A DNA stretch of 64,000 nucleotides from Bacteroidota bacterium (GTDB taxonomy: Bacteria; Bacteroidota; Bacteroidia; Chitinophagales; Chitinophagaceae), in assembly GCA_018267575.1 (NCBI GenBank), contig JAFDYF010000068.1:148771-212770 (forward strand). The letters run 5' to 3'. A program made the translations under genes and the position numbers. The notes beneath the pieces are model-generated. The model was not told the origin of the DNA. It was given only the letters and a program-made list of their open reading frames with translations, and did not search any database. This document shows positions 41,987 through 51,958 of this stretch, piece after piece (position 1 is the first letter of the stretch; each line of letters starts with the position of its first letter).

Positions 41987-43486
41987 TTGAGTAGCATAAA
42001 AAAATTAGCGGGGCAAACAGTTTGGTATGGCGCGAGCTCTATTTTTGCCCGCTTTTTATACTATCTTTTAACTCCCTATCTCACTTATAAATTCAGGCAT
42101 ACGGCCGACTATGGGCAAATGACCCTGGTGTATTCGCTCATCCCTTTCCTGAACGTGCTGGTGCTATTCGGCTTCGAGACCGCTTATTTCCGGTTCATAC
42201 AAAAAAAAGAGTATGAAAAAGATGTGTATGACACCATCGTTACTTCACTGATCATCAGCACGGGCTTGTTTACTGCATTGATCCTGGCTTTTCGGCAGCA
42301 GATTGCCAATTTCATCGATATTGGCAACCACCCTGAATATATTACCATCAGTGCTTTTATCATCGCATTCGATGCCATATCCGCCCTACCATTTGCCAAG
42401 CTTCGGCATGATAACCGGCCCAAAAAATTTGCGGCTATCCGTATCATTGGCATTTTCCTGAATATCGGGATCGCCTATTTCTTTTTATCTGTTTGCCCGC
42501 AACTATTCAAGGACCACCCGAATAGCATTTTAATATTTATATATAGTACGGGGTTTGGCGTAGGATATGTGTTGATAGCCAATCTAGCCCAATCGTTTTT
42601 CCAGATGGTTGCCCTTTCCAAGGAATTGTTGCAGTTTAAATGGAAGATAAACAAACAGCTTTGGAAAGAAGTGATGGTTTATGCCCTGCCCATTGCCATT
42701 GCAGGCTTTGGTGGAATGATCAACGAAACTTTTGATAGGATCATGCTGGCCAAGCGCAGCCCATTGACTGGCGATGCCGCTATTTATGAGGTAGGGGTTT
42801 ACGGCGCTTGTTATAAGCTATCGTTATTGATTACCCTATTTGTACAAGCTTTTAAGATGGGGGCTGAACCCTTCTTCTTTAAGCAGTCACTGCAGCAGGA
42901 TGCACCTCGCACTTATGCCCGTGTGATGAAATTTTTTGTGATCGTGATTTGTATCATGTTCTTGGTGGTGGCCCTATACCTGAACATCTGGAAACAATTT
43001 ATTAGGGACCCAAGAATGTGGGAGGGGCTGAAAGTGGTGCCCATTCTTCTTTTTGCCAATATGTTCCTGGGCATTTATTATAATCTATCCATTTGGTATA
43101 AACTATCCAATAAAACAACAGCCGGTGCCTATATCACCATTATCGGCGCTGCAATCACTTTGTTGATCAACTATATTTTTATTCCCCGCTTCAGCTATAT
43201 GGCCTGCGCATGGGCTACTTTCTTCTGTTATGGCAGCATGATGGTGATCTCCTATAACTGGGGACAAAAAAACTATCGCATTCCTTATGCCACAAAAAAA
43301 CTAGTGGCCTATCTGGTAATCGTTGCACTAATCTATTTTGTACATCTTTTATTAACCAAGGCCTGGCCCAACAATTATTTCAGCCTGACAATGGCAACGG
43401 TTTTAACCTTGGGCTTTACCTGGTTTGTAATGAAGGTGGATAAAAAGGAATTCCAGAAACTGCCCTATATTGGCAAGTGGGTGTAG
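41987..43486 (+). CDS. Polysaccharide/lipid-linked oligosaccharide flippase (MVF/MATE-like)
   Basis: A 499-residue membrane protein with about 14 hydrophobic segments. The N-terminus KKLAGQTVWYGASSIFARFLYYLLTPYLTY is typical of Bacteroidota polysaccharide exporters of the Wzx/RfbX group. The start is TTG at 41987, directly after a stop-rich stretch; homologues I recall begin at the same place. It moves lipid-linked sugars across the inner membrane for surface polysaccharide. No glycosyltransferase genes are next to it, so the polysaccharide cannot be named. Confidence 0.85.
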   Translation: MSSIKKLAGQTVWYGASSIFARFLYYLLTPYLTYKFRHTADYGQMTLVYSLIPFLNVLVLFGFETAYFRFIQKKEYEKDVYDTIVTSLIISTGLFTALILAFRQQIANFIDIGNHPEYITISAFIIAFDAISALPFAKLRHDNRPKKFAAIRIIGIFLNIGIAYFFLSVCPQLFKDHPNSILIFIYSTGFGVGYVLIANLAQSFFQMVALSKELLQFKWKINKQLWKEVMVYALPIAIAGFGGMINETFDRIMLAKRSPLTGDAAIYEVGVYGACYKLSLLITLFVQAFKMGAEPFFFKQSLQQDAPRTYARVMKFFVIVICIMFLVVALYLNIWKQFIRDPRMWEGLKVVPILLFANMFLGIYYNLSIWYKLSNKTTAGAYITIIGAAITLLINYIFIPRFSYMACAWATFFCYGSMMVISYNWGQKNYRIPYATKKLVAYLVIVALIYFVHLLLTKAWPNNYFSLTMATVLTLGFTWFVMKVDKKEFQKLPYIGKWV

Positions 43487-43581
43487 CAATAACAACTTTT
43501 CGGATAGCCCTTACCGAAGGATATTGAAAAATCTCTTGGATGACCTTGACCGATGAACATCATTGCACCCAGTCAAGTTCC

Positions 43582-44220
43582 CTATTTTAAAAAAGGATTG
43601 TTCATTTTCTCAAACCCAATGGTAGTGGGTTCCCCATGACCCGAATATATTTTTACATCATCGGGCAGGGTAAACAGTTTTTCCAGAATACTTTGGACCA
43701 ACGTACGGAAGTCGCCGCCCGGTAAGTCGCTCCGACCAATGCTCATCCTAAAAAGCACATCCCCACCAATCACAAATTTTTGAGCTTCGCAATAATAGCA
43801 TACACTACCGGGTGAATGGCCCGGTGTAAGTAAAACCTTCAGTTCATCATCATCCAACTTGATAATCTCCCCATCCTGCAAAAAAATCAGTTCGCCGCGA
43901 TAGTTCTCAAAGGGCATACTCCAACGCAGCCCCGCTTCTGGCGCATATTGCAGTACCGGTTCTTCATTGGGATGCAGATGTAGGGGCAGCGTATACTCAT
44001 CATAGATAAATTTATTCCCGAAAACATGATCGAGGTGGCAATGTGTATTTAACAAAAGCTTAGGGATTAATTTGTTTTCCTCAATGAATTCCTTCAGAAC
44101 ATTACGTTCACTTTCAAAATAACAGCCGGGATCGATGATACAGCAGGCATCCTTCTGGTTATAAAGGACGTATGTATTTTCTTGAATGGGATTGAATATA
44201 AATTGCTTTACAGTAAGCAT
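43582..44220 (-). CDS. Metallo-beta-lactamase-fold hydrolase (glyoxalase II-like)
   Basis: A 212-residue protein. The metal motif THCHLDH lies at residues 59-65, with LTPGHSPGSVCYY and GGDVLFRMSIGRSDLPGGD downstream, and SGHGEPTTIGFE near the end. These are family marks of short hydroxyacylglutathione hydrolase-like enzymes. There is no signal peptide. It probably hydrolyses thioesters, but the substrate is not shown. Confidence 0.87.
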   Translation of the reverse strand: MLTVKQFIFNPIQENTYVLYNQKDACCIIDPGCYFESERNVLKEFIEENKLIPKLLLNTHCHLDHVFGNKFIYDEYTLPLHLHPNEEPVLQYAPEAGLRWSMPFENYRGELIFLQDGEIIKLDDDELKVLLTPGHSPGSVCYYCEAQKFVIGGDVLFRMSIGRSDLPGGDFRTLVQSILEKLFTLPDDVKIYSGHGEPTTIGFEKMNNPFLK

Positions 44221-44297
44221 AGAATCAAAGTTTTAATTCAAAATGGATTTTACCGATTATAGGGATTGTTCTAACTTTAAAAATTCAAAGAATTGGT

Positions 44298-47200
44298 ATG
44301 CAAGTTTATCAGAATAAGTTATATCCGAAATTTTTTTTTCTTCTTTCCTTATCCTTGGTTTTATTATTAAACAATTCCATAGCGCAGGTCAATACCGTTG
44401 AATTTGGTAAAAATAGGCTGCAGTTCAAAAAATTCAAGTGGAAATACTATCAGACTCCTAATTTCAACACCTATTTTTATGAAAATGGACAGCCCATTGC
44501 CAAATATGTGGCTCAATTGGCCGAAAAAGAGCTGCCCAGCATTGAACAGTTTGTTGAATATGGCTTGCAGCGCCGCGCCAATCTTGCTATCTATAACAGC
44601 TTCAATGATATGGAACAGTCGAATATCGGTCTGAGCCTCGACTGGCAAACCACCGGGGGAATTACTAAATTGGTGAATAACAAAGTGCTCCTCTATTACA
44701 CAGATGACTATAACAAACTTCGCATACAAGTGAGGCAAGGCATCGCGAGGATTTTGGTGGAAAATATCCTTTTTGGAGATGACCTTGGTGAATTTGCTGC
44801 CAACCAGGCCTTGCTCGACCTTCCTCAATGGCTAACCGATGGGTATATTGAATATGTAGGAGAAAACTGGAGCACCGACTTGGACGACCAACTAAAATCG
44901 GCCGTACTTTCTGGCCGTTATACCAATTTTTATCAGTTTGCTTTTGAAAAACCCAATCTCGCTGGACATGCCTTCTGGTATTATCTCGCCCAAAAATATA
45001 AGAAAGAAAACGTTACCTATTTCCTCTATCTGGCCAGGGTTTATCGTAACCTCAACAGCGCTTCACAACGCATCTGCAAAAAGAAATTCAAAGAAGTGCT
45101 AAAGGACTTCATGGAGCAGGAAGAACTTAAATATTCTCAAGATGTGCGTGGCCGCCGCAATTTCCCGAAGGGAACGGTTTCTGTGGTAGAAACCATCAAC
45201 CCCAATAAAGATTTTTTCCATTTTGCCCCCAGCCCCCAGCCCAAGAGCCAAACCTATGCTGTGGTAGAATTCGACCACGGCCAGTACTGTGTGGTTTTGC
45301 ACGAGAATTTTATTTACAAGAAAATACTTTATAAAAGCGGGATACGCACCAATGACAACCAGAGAAACCCGCATTACCCACTGATTGCCTGGGATGGCAA
45401 GGGCACCCGTTTAGCCGTGGTATATTGGGAAAAGGGGAAGACAAAACTATTCGTGTACGACCTGGTGCAAAAATATAAACCAATCGTGCAGGACCTTGAC
45501 ATGTTTGACCAGATTCAGGATATGAAATACATGCTCAACAACAATACACTATTACTGAGTGCGGTTCAACATGGGCAGTCTGATATTTTTGTGTATAATA
45601 TGGAGAAGCAAAGTGTTGAACAGATCACTAATGATGTGTATAACGATCTGGATGCAAGCTTTGTGACTTTTCCGGGAAAAACAGGCATCATCTTTTCTTC
45701 TAACCGACCTACCGGAAATGCAGTGAATGCCGATACCGTTTTGCCTTCCAACTATCATTATAATATTTTTTTGGTCGACAACTGGAACAAAAGCGAGTTC
45801 AAACAGATTTCACAACTCACGCACCTTAAATATGGAGATGCACGATATCCCACCCAATACAATAATTTTCATTTCACCTTTATCAGCAATGAAAATGGGG
45901 TAGCTAACCGATATGCTGGTTTGTTTACCACTCGTAGGGCCGGCATTGATACCATATATAAAATAGGTGACGAGGTATTGCGCAACCCAGATGCGAAAGA
46001 ACTGGATTCTGTGCTTACTGCCAATAAAAAAACGGAGCCCGATACGATGTATGCCTTCTCCATCACGAACGACTCTTCCTATATTTTTCCCATTACCAAT
46101 TATCAAAGCGACCTGAAAGAAACCAGGATTGCTGGAGATAATGGCCAAGTGAGCGAAGTAAGGCAGGAAGGTGATCTTAAATTTTTGTACAAATTAAAAG
46201 TAGATGAGGCGGCTTTAAAGAAAAGGAATATCAACCCGAAGATGACGGACTACCGTAAGCAGACCGTTATTGCCAGCCAACTGAAAGTAGGACAAACTTT
46301 AAAACTTCAACAGCCTAACCTAATTGAATCTGCAAAAAAACAAAATGATTTTTTTGAGAGCGAGTTTAAAAAAGAAAAACCTGATACCAGTGGATCCAAT
46401 GCACTCAGCAAACCAATTCAAGAAAAACCAGTCCCACAAGAAGAACCTTTGTTGAAAAAAGCAAAATTATTGGACTATAAACTAAAATTTTCCGTTGACA
46501 ATTTTACAGCAGGCTTTAACAACGATTTGCTCATCAATATTTATCAACCCTATACCGGTTCGCTCCCTATTAATTCAGCCGGACAGGACCCGTTTAATGG
46601 CATGCTGAAAGCTTCTGTTTTTGATTTGTTCGAAGACATTCGTTTCACTGGCGCGATGAGCCTGCCCTTGTTCGGTGCAGGGAGTACTCCTACCGAACTT
46701 ACTTCTACCAATGGAAACACTTTTAGCCCAGGCACTTCTTCTTTTTTTAATGGAGGGGCCACTTGGTACGGCCGGATAGATTATCTAAAAAAGATGTTTG
46801 ATTTTTCGTTGATCTATTATCGGCAGACCCAGGCAGGATATATATATATCAATCAACAGGGTGCTGGTTATGACAGTACGCTTGTGAGCCCCGGCTATCC
46901 ATATAATGGCAGAAGCGTTACCAATCTGTATCAAGGCGTAATCAAATATCCTTTTGATAAAGTGAGAAGTCTGCGTTTAATCTTGGGTGCCATGACCAAC
47001 AAATGGGTATTGCTGCCAGTAGGCGACCCTTCAAGTGATTTACAGGTATTGCAAGCCAAGGATCTTAATAAAAAGACCTATGCCAATGCCAGACTTGAAT
47101 ATGTGTTCGATAATACCGTTATGAAGACGACCAATATTTGGAACGGGTTGAGGTATAAAGCTTATATCGAATCTAATTTACAGGTCAACAAACCAGATAA

Positions 47201-47822
47201 TGGGGAAGGCAGAAAGATGTTCAATTTTGGATTTGATGCTCGGAATTATTATCCCATTTACCGCAACCTGATCTGGGCCGTTCGTGCAGCAGGTGATTTT
47301 TCATGGGGCAACCAGAAAGTGATTTATTATTTGGGTGGTTCCGATGGTTGGCTTTTCCCTAAAGCCTATAACACCTCACCTGCGCCAGACAACAATTATG
47401 CCTATCAGGCATTGGCAGTAAATCTGCGTGGGTTTAGGCAAAACGTCGCCAATGGTAATAATAATGTTGTAATCAATAGTGAATTCCGTTTGCCGGTATT
47501 CAGCACCTTATTCAACAAACCGATCAATAACGCATTCCTTCGAAATTTCCAAGTGATCCAGTTTTTTGATTTAGGCACTGCATGGAATGGCAATTATAAT
47601 AAGATACAAAGACCCTCACAACAATACACTTCTTCCGACCCCACCAACCCAATCACGGTGCTCATTAAAGCAGGTGGTATAGGCCCATTTGCTGGCGGCT
47701 ATGGGTTTGGTGCCCGCAGTACTTTGTTGGGATATTTCCTCCGCTGCGATGTGGGTTGGCAAATGAACAGCTTCTTTGGAGGCAAGCCGGTAGTGAATGT
47801 CTCCATGGGTGTTGATTTTTAA
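44298..47822 (+). CDS. Large TolB-like propeller plus outer-membrane barrel protein
   Basis: A 1174-residue secreted protein. The signal peptide is FFFLLSLSLVLLLNNSIAQ. Residues ~30-270 resemble a zinc-peptidase-like fold region without a clear HExxH (LDLPQWLTDGYIEYVGENWS). A propeller with repeated short strands follows (ITNDVYNDLDASFVTFPGKTGIIFSSNRPTG). A charged linker (about 680-730) then leads to a long region of alternating strands ending in VVNVSMGVDF, as in outer-membrane barrels. Such proteins are frequent in Bacteroidota, often annotated TolB-like translocation proteins; their role is unknown. A terminator follows. Confidence 0.7.
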   Translation: MQVYQNKLYPKFFFLLSLSLVLLLNNSIAQVNTVEFGKNRLQFKKFKWKYYQTPNFNTYFYENGQPIAKYVAQLAEKELPSIEQFVEYGLQRRANLAIYNSFNDMEQSNIGLSLDWQTTGGITKLVNNKVLLYYTDDYNKLRIQVRQGIARILVENILFGDDLGEFAANQALLDLPQWLTDGYIEYVGENWSTDLDDQLKSAVLSGRYTNFYQFAFEKPNLAGHAFWYYLAQKYKKENVTYFLYLARVYRNLNSASQRICKKKFKEVLKDFMEQEELKYSQDVRGRRNFPKGTVSVVETINPNKDFFHFAPSPQPKSQTYAVVEFDHGQYCVVLHENFIYKKILYKSGIRTNDNQRNPHYPLIAWDGKGTRLAVVYWEKGKTKLFVYDLVQKYKPIVQDLDMFDQIQDMKYMLNNNTLLLSAVQHGQSDIFVYNMEKQSVEQITNDVYNDLDASFVTFPGKTGIIFSSNRPTGNAVNADTVLPSNYHYNIFLVDNWNKSEFKQISQLTHLKYGDARYPTQYNNFHFTFISNENGVANRYAGLFTTRRAGIDTIYKIGDEVLRNPDAKELDSVLTANKKTEPDTMYAFSITNDSSYIFPITNYQSDLKETRIAGDNGQVSEVRQEGDLKFLYKLKVDEAALKKRNINPKMTDYRKQTVIASQLKVGQTLKLQQPNLIESAKKQNDFFESEFKKEKPDTSGSNALSKPIQEKPVPQEEPLLKKAKLLDYKLKFSVDNFTAGFNNDLLINIYQPYTGSLPINSAGQDPFNGMLKASVFDLFEDIRFTGAMSLPLFGAGSTPTELTSTNGNTFSPGTSSFFNGGATWYGRIDYLKKMFDFSLIYYRQTQAGYIYINQQGAGYDSTLVSPGYPYNGRSVTNLYQGVIKYPFDKVRSLRLILGAMTNKWVLLPVGDPSSDLQVLQAKDLNKKTYANARLEYVFDNTVMKTTNIWNGLRYKAYIESNLQVNKPDNGEGRKMFNFGFDARNYYPIYRNLIWAVRAAGDFSWGNQKVIYYLGGSDGWLFPKAYNTSPAPDNNYAYQALAVNLRGFRQNVANGNNNVVINSEFRLPVFSTLFNKPINNAFLRNFQVIQFFDLGTAWNGNYNKIQRPSQQYTSSDPTNPITVLIKAGGIGPFAGGYGFGARSTLLGYFLRCDVGWQMNSFFGGKPVVNVSMGVDF

Positions 47823-47844
47823 AATGCTCCTGAATCTATAGAAC

Positions 47845-47877
47845 GAATGCCCCAAAATTTCGGGGCATTCATTTTTT
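47845..47877 (+). terminator. Intrinsic terminator
   Basis: GAATGCCCC (47845-47853) pairs with GGGGCATTC (47862-47870), followed by ATTTTTT. It ends the 1174-residue gene and could also serve the convergent creD transcript. Confidence 0.9.
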
Positions 47878-47902
47878 AAGAACCATTTTCTTAAGCATAT
47901 TC

Positions 47903-49210
47903 TCAGGATGTCCATTTTACCTTTCTGGAAAAATACATCACCATAGCCAAAGTAATGAACAAGCCGATACTACCAATCAGCAGCGCATAATCTTCCAGCT
48001 GTATGAGGGTAAAGATGAACCCATACATGGCCAATAACAATGCTGCAATAAACAGTGCCATTTTGGATGACTGCAAAATGCTTTTCACATACCAGGAAAT
48101 CAATAGTATGGTAGCTGCTGCGGCAATGAGATAAGAAAAATTAAACCCGATATATTCCGAGAAAGAAAGCAGCAAAGTATAAAAAATACAAAGCGCCACT
48201 CCAACCAAAATATATTGCAAAGGATGGATCGACCGGGAATATAAAAGTTCAATGAGAAAAAAAGCTGTAAAGGTTAATACAATACAAAGGATAGCATACT
48301 TCACACTACGGGTTGTTTGCTGGTAAGCATCAACCGGAACAATCAGGTTCACACCAAATGCAAATGGACTTAAATCATAAATCCTATCCTTCCATTGTTG
48401 TGGAAAATTGCGGTTGAGGTAAAGTACTTTCCAATTTGCCGCAAAACCACTATCGTTGATCTGACGTGTATCTGGAAGATAATTACCAATAAAGCTGGGT
48501 GAATTCCAGGAAGATTTTATGCTTATATCAGTTTGTTTGCCCATGGGAAGGAACAAGAGATTTTCTGACCCTTTTAATTTTAAAGACATAGAAAAGGCAA
48601 GCGAGCCATGGGCATTTGCTAAGGGAGCGGGCAGCAGACCACTCAATGCGTTTTTAAATTGTGGGTTGGCAAACTTCCCCGGCACCAGATTGATGGGAAT
48701 TTGATTGACCGTGATATTCACTTCATCTTTCAATCCACGCACATCGCTAATATCGAAAAAAACAGCCGCTTCGTTCCATAGTATTTTATCCTCATTAATA
48801 TTCATGTCGGCAAAACGTAGGCTATCTAATGAACCCGATATCTGAAGCTCTGTAGCATATACCACTACCTGATAAATGCCACGATACCTTTTTTCAGGAA
48901 TGATGACTGAATGGATTGACAATTGGTCGGGAAGAAAATAAGCAAACTTTTTTTCTATACTATGCTTACCATCCTCAGTAGTAACCGCTTCCTGATAAGG
49001 CACTACAATGGTTGGCCCGCCCAAAGTTTGTTGGCTGGCCCATTTAGCGCTCACCTCTGACACAGCCTGGCTTTGGCGCTCTTGTCTTTCGGAAACTAAG
49101 TTCTGAATAAAAACGGTGGGTATCAGCAATAAAAGTATGAGAATCCCAATCAAAAAACTTTTAAAGATGATGCGGTTTCTATTCCAAAAGGAAGAAAAAA
49201 TATTTTCCAT
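47903..49210 (-). CDS. creD: Inner-membrane protein CreD
   Basis: A 435-residue protein. An N-terminal membrane helix (FKSFLIGILILLLLIPTVFI) is followed by the CreD signature LVSERQERQSQAVSEVSAKWASQQTLGGPTIVVPY. A large periplasmic domain runs to about residue 290, then five or six hydrophobic segments at the C-terminus (PLQYILVGVALCIFYTLLLSFSEYIGFNFSYLIAAAATILLI). The E. coli protein affects envelope integrity, but the molecular function is unknown. It is the last gene of a run headed by a membrane protein and a winged-helix regulator. Confidence 0.9.
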   Translation of the reverse strand: MENIFSSFWNRNRIIFKSFLIGILILLLLIPTVFIQNLVSERQERQSQAVSEVSAKWASQQTLGGPTIVVPYQEAVTTEDGKHSIEKKFAYFLPDQLSIHSVIIPEKRYRGIYQVVVYATELQISGSLDSLRFADMNINEDKILWNEAAVFFDISDVRGLKDEVNITVNQIPINLVPGKFANPQFKNALSGLLPAPLANAHGSLAFSMSLKLKGSENLLFLPMGKQTDISIKSSWNSPSFIGNYLPDTRQINDSGFAANWKVLYLNRNFPQQWKDRIYDLSPFAFGVNLIVPVDAYQQTTRSVKYAILCIVLTFTAFFLIELLYSRSIHPLQYILVGVALCIFYTLLLSFSEYIGFNFSYLIAAAATILLISWYVKSILQSSKMALFIAALLLAMYGFIFTLIQLEDYALLIGSIGLFITLAMVMYFSRKVKWTS

Positions 49211-49238
49211 GGTTAATTTTTAATGGTGAATGTTATGA

Positions 49239-49931
49239 TTATGAAATGGCCTTACTCATTTTCTTAAGTGTGAGATAGATCAGTGTAAGCAAAATGGAAA
49301 AACAGAAAATCATTCCGGAGGCATGTCGATCAGCCAAAGGATGAATCAGCACATCGGCAATATCTCTCAGTAACAAAAAAGGGTTGGTAACCATATCCCA
49401 AGTATTGAAACGCAGATACCTACCCACATATACACCCAGCGCATTGAGCCACATAATGGGGTAGAGAAATAGAAGTTCATGAGGCAAGGAAAAATTATTA
49501 TGCAGTATTTTCTCGATATGCCTAACTGATAAAATGCCAAGCAGCAAACCATTCCATGCAAAAGAAAGAATCATGGCCAGATCGTACCATTGGGGTACTA
49601 GAAAATCGTTGTAACCATCTCCCAAATGATATAGATCGGTGAGGATATAAAAAGTATTGGGTATGAAGGCAAGCCAGACAACCGATAACAATATTAAAAC
49701 AGGCTTGCTCTTGATATTACTTTGCAACTTATACATAGTTTGAGAAATAAAATAAGGCAACCAGGCCAAGAACAGGTTCCATATCAAAAACAAAAAAGTA
49801 TTTCGGCCCGTGTAGATATTTCTTGCCAATACCATCCCCACACTAAAGAGTATGGAAAGGCTCAAAAGCCTGCTCATCTCACTACGGAGTGAAAAATATT
49901 TTCCATAATACCATTGCAACGCATTCTTCAT
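49239..49931 (-). CDS. DUF1361 membrane protein
   Basis: About 230 residues with six or seven hydrophobic helices. Family landmarks are FLIWNLFLAWLPYFIS, WLAFIPNTFYILTDLYHL, WYDLAMILSFAWNGLLLGILSV, LNALGVYVGRYLRFNTWD and the DUF1361-like C-terminus. The ATG at 49931 (MKNALQWYYG) is chosen because it lies 1 base after the diacylglycerol kinase stop; the longer frame to 49967 would overlap that gene. Function unknown. Confidence 0.8.
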   Translation of the reverse strand: MKNALQWYYGKYFSLRSEMSRLLSLSILFSVGMVLARNIYTGRNTFLFLIWNLFLAWLPYFISQTMYKLQSNIKSKPVLILLSVVWLAFIPNTFYILTDLYHLGDGYNDFLVPQWYDLAMILSFAWNGLLLGILSVRHIEKILHNNFSLPHELLFLYPIMWLNALGVYVGRYLRFNTWDMVTNPFLLLRDIADVLIHPLADRHASGMIFCFSILLTLIYLTLKKMSKAIS

Positions 49932-49932
49932 T

Positions 49933-50301
49933 TTATACAATTTTTGGGATGAAAATAATGAGACCAATTATGAGCGCCGTGACAGAGGCGATCAGCACTG
50001 CCCCGGCGGCAAAGTCTTTAATCAATTTTATTTCGGGATGTTTTTCCTTAGTTATAAAATCCATCGTCTTTTCAATAGCGGTGTTGAAAAGTTCGGCAAC
50101 CCAAACAAAACCGATAGACGCAGTAATGAAAATTGCCTCCACTTTAGTGACCGAAAAAACCAACGACATCGCAATCACCGCAATCGTGGCTGTTAAATGG
50201 ATTCGGGCATTATGCTCACTCAGGACCAATTGCCGGATACCGGCAAAAGCATAGCGAAAACTTTTCATTTGATGCATCAATGAGAACCTTCTGTTTTCCA
50301 T
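49933..50301 (-). CDS. Diacylglycerol/undecaprenol kinase (DgkA family)
   Basis: A 122-residue protein with an amphipathic N-terminus (FRYAFAGIRQLVLSEHNARIHLTATIAV) and three membrane helices. The catalytic motif FVWVAELFNTAIEKTMDFI holds the conserved Glu residues and Asn. KLIKDFAAGAVLIASVTAL is the usual C-terminal motif. It phosphorylates diacylglycerol or undecaprenol. The first ~8 codons overlap the upstream gene by 25 bases. Confidence 0.9.
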   Translation of the reverse strand: MENRRFSLMHQMKSFRYAFAGIRQLVLSEHNARIHLTATIAVIAMSLVFSVTKVEAIFITASIGFVWVAELFNTAIEKTMDFITKEKHPEIKLIKDFAAGAVLIASVTALIIGLIIFIPKIV

Positions 50302-50804
50302 AAATCGCTTTTATTTTTAAATAGATATACTCTGGATTCGATTTCTTCCAGCTCAGTTATTTTTTTATAACAAATCATCAAGGGAATAAACCCAAAGAGC
50401 CCAAACAAACAATCAACCAGCCTCCACCAGATGGGTAGGTCGCGGAAATACCCAGTTATCAACGCGTATTGAATTACCAAAAAACAAACAATCATACCAA
50501 ACTCCACCACCCATTTATTTTTAACCGGGTCCTGCAAAGGGCCGCCCATGAAAAGGATTGCCAAAACAAAATGCGCAAAAGCAAGCCAATCATATCCATA
50601 AAACAAAAAGGGGTAATGCGTAGCCGTTTTCGAAAGCCCTTCCAAAACAGAAGCAAGAAAAACCCCAATAGCGCTATTGGCAGGGAATTGTTTGACCAAA
50701 AAAGAAACTTCAGATACAACGGGGATGGCGGTGGCACCACTCAAAAACAAGCCGGAGATAAAAAGGCGAAGCCAAAGCCGAATCTGTCTATCCTGTAATT
50801 CCAT
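50277..50804 (-). CDS. Multi-pass membrane protein of unknown function, creD locus
   Basis: A 175-residue protein with four hydrophobic segments: LRLFISGLFLSGATAIPV, ATHYPFLFYGYDWLAFAHFVLAILFM, VEFGMIVCFLVIQYALITG and WWRLVDCLFGLFGFIPLMICY. No family is recognised with certainty. A TACTTTG-N5-CAAAGTA-like operator lies 27 bases upstream of the start, matching the one before the 221-residue gene. It probably belongs to the regulator's targets. Confidence 0.7.
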   Translation of the reverse strand: MELQDRQIRLWLRLFISGLFLSGATAIPVVSEVSFLVKQFPANSAIGVFLASVLEGLSKTATHYPFLFYGYDWLAFAHFVLAILFMGGPLQDPVKNKWVVEFGMIVCFLVIQYALITGYFRDLPIWWRLVDCLFGLFGFIPLMICYKKITELEEIESRVYLFKNKSDLWKTEGSH

Positions 50805-50830
50805 AGTGCTAAAAATTTATTATTTAAAAG

Positions 50831-50849
50831 TGCTTTGAAATTCAAAGTA
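50831..50849. promoter_or_regulatory. Putative operator of the creD-locus regulator, site 1
   Basis: TGCTTTG-AAATT-CAAAGTA, a 19-bp inverted repeat with one mismatch, just upstream of the 175-residue membrane protein gene. It has the same arm length and 5-base spacer as the site at 51959. Confidence 0.6.
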
Positions 50850-50863
50850 TAAGTACAAAAAAA

Positions 50864-51163
50864 TCATTTTATTCCCTTTATCATATTTTCCAGTCCGTCC
50901 AAATGTTCTTTGAATGCTTTTTCCCCGGCCTTCGTAATAGAATAAGTGGTATTGGTTTTACGCCCAACAAAACCCTTATGCACTTTAATAAAACCATTCT
51001 CTTCCAGGTTGGTGATATGCGAAGCCAAATTGCCATCGGTAAGCTGCAGCAATTGTTTCAGGCTGTTAAAGTCAATCTGATCATTCACCAATAGAATGCT
51101 CATCACACCCAGCCGGATCCGACTATCAAAAATTTTATTAAGATTTCCTATTGGGTTGTTCAT
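50864..51163 (-). CDS. Winged-helix transcription regulator
   Basis: A 99-residue, single-domain winged-helix protein: FDSRIRLGVMSILLVNDQIDFNSLKQLLQLTDGNLASHITNLEENGFIKVHKGFVGRKTNTTYSITKAG. The recognition helix is DGNLASHITNLEENG, followed by the wing. It fits the short MarR/PadR-like HTH proteins that sit in creD loci of Bacteroidota. No ligand or phosphoacceptor domain is present, so it may respond through protein level or an unknown signal. Confidence 0.87.
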   Translation of the reverse strand: MNNPIGNLNKIFDSRIRLGVMSILLVNDQIDFNSLKQLLQLTDGNLASHITNLEENGFIKVHKGFVGRKTNTTYSITKAGEKAFKEHLDGLENMIKGIK

Positions 51164-51285
51164 CTGTTAATATACGATCTAAGATAAATGATATGCGATT
51201 CCCTCATTTCTGAATTCATCATTTGATAATATACTTTCTATTTTGGGCTACTGCAGGTTTAATTATCCACTCCTTCTTTTCAAAA

Positions 51286-51951
51286 CTATGCTGACCCACC
51301 CATGCCATTTCCCGATTTCGCTTCCCGGTCATATTTCCACCACATAATCAATCCATAAATAATATGGAGTAACCCAAAACCAATCGCCCAAAAATAAAGG
51401 CTATAGCCAACATAAAACATATTGATCAATCCTAGTAAAATCTCAAAGAGCCCCATATAACGTATATCAGTAAGCGTGTATTTGCTTGCATTCACCAGAC
51501 TTAGTCCATAAAAAACCAAACAGGCAGGCGCTACAAAAAGCCATTCATCATGATAAAGCAGACCCAGCACAAACAGACCCCCAGTTAATAATGGTATCAG
51601 CAAATTGATCAACAGCTTTTTTGAGCTATGGTCCCACATAGAAAGCTGATGGAGGCTGGCTTTTCGCCAAGTAAAATAAAAAGCAGACAATATTGCTCCA
51701 GCCAAAACAACCGCCGCCAATATCGCCAATTTCCATTTCAATTCATGGAAATCGTTGTTGGCAAAACCATCCCGATTATTATAACGTTGGTAATAGCCAC
51801 CAATCCATTGATGCGCCAAATAGGCCCCCACGAGGGCAAACATTCCTGCACTAACGCCACTGAGACCACTCAAAGAAATAAAGCGGGAGGAGCGGTCCAT
51901 CATCCGCCTGATATCCTGCAAAGTTTCCAAAGATGCATTTTGGCTATCCAT
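51286..51951 (-). CDS. Membrane protein of unknown function, creD locus
   Basis: A 221-residue protein. A short cytoplasmic start (SLETLQDIRRMMDRSSRF) is followed by about six hydrophobic segments (ISLSGLSGVSAGMFALVGAYLA, LAILAAVVLAGAILSAFYF, LLINLLIPLLTGGLFVLGLLY and three more). The end is charged and Gly-rich. It is the first gene of the creD run and carries an operator directly upstream. I recall similar proteins next to HTH regulators in Bacteroidota, without a known function. Confidence 0.72.
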   Translation of the reverse strand: MDSQNASLETLQDIRRMMDRSSRFISLSGLSGVSAGMFALVGAYLAHQWIGGYYQRYNNRDGFANNDFHELKWKLAILAAVVLAGAILSAFYFTWRKASLHQLSMWDHSSKKLLINLLIPLLTGGLFVLGLLYHDEWLFVAPACLVFYGLSLVNASKYTLTDIRYMGLFEILLGLINMFYVGYSLYFWAIGFGLLHIIYGLIMWWKYDREAKSGNGMGGSA

Positions 51952-51958
51952 ATAAAAG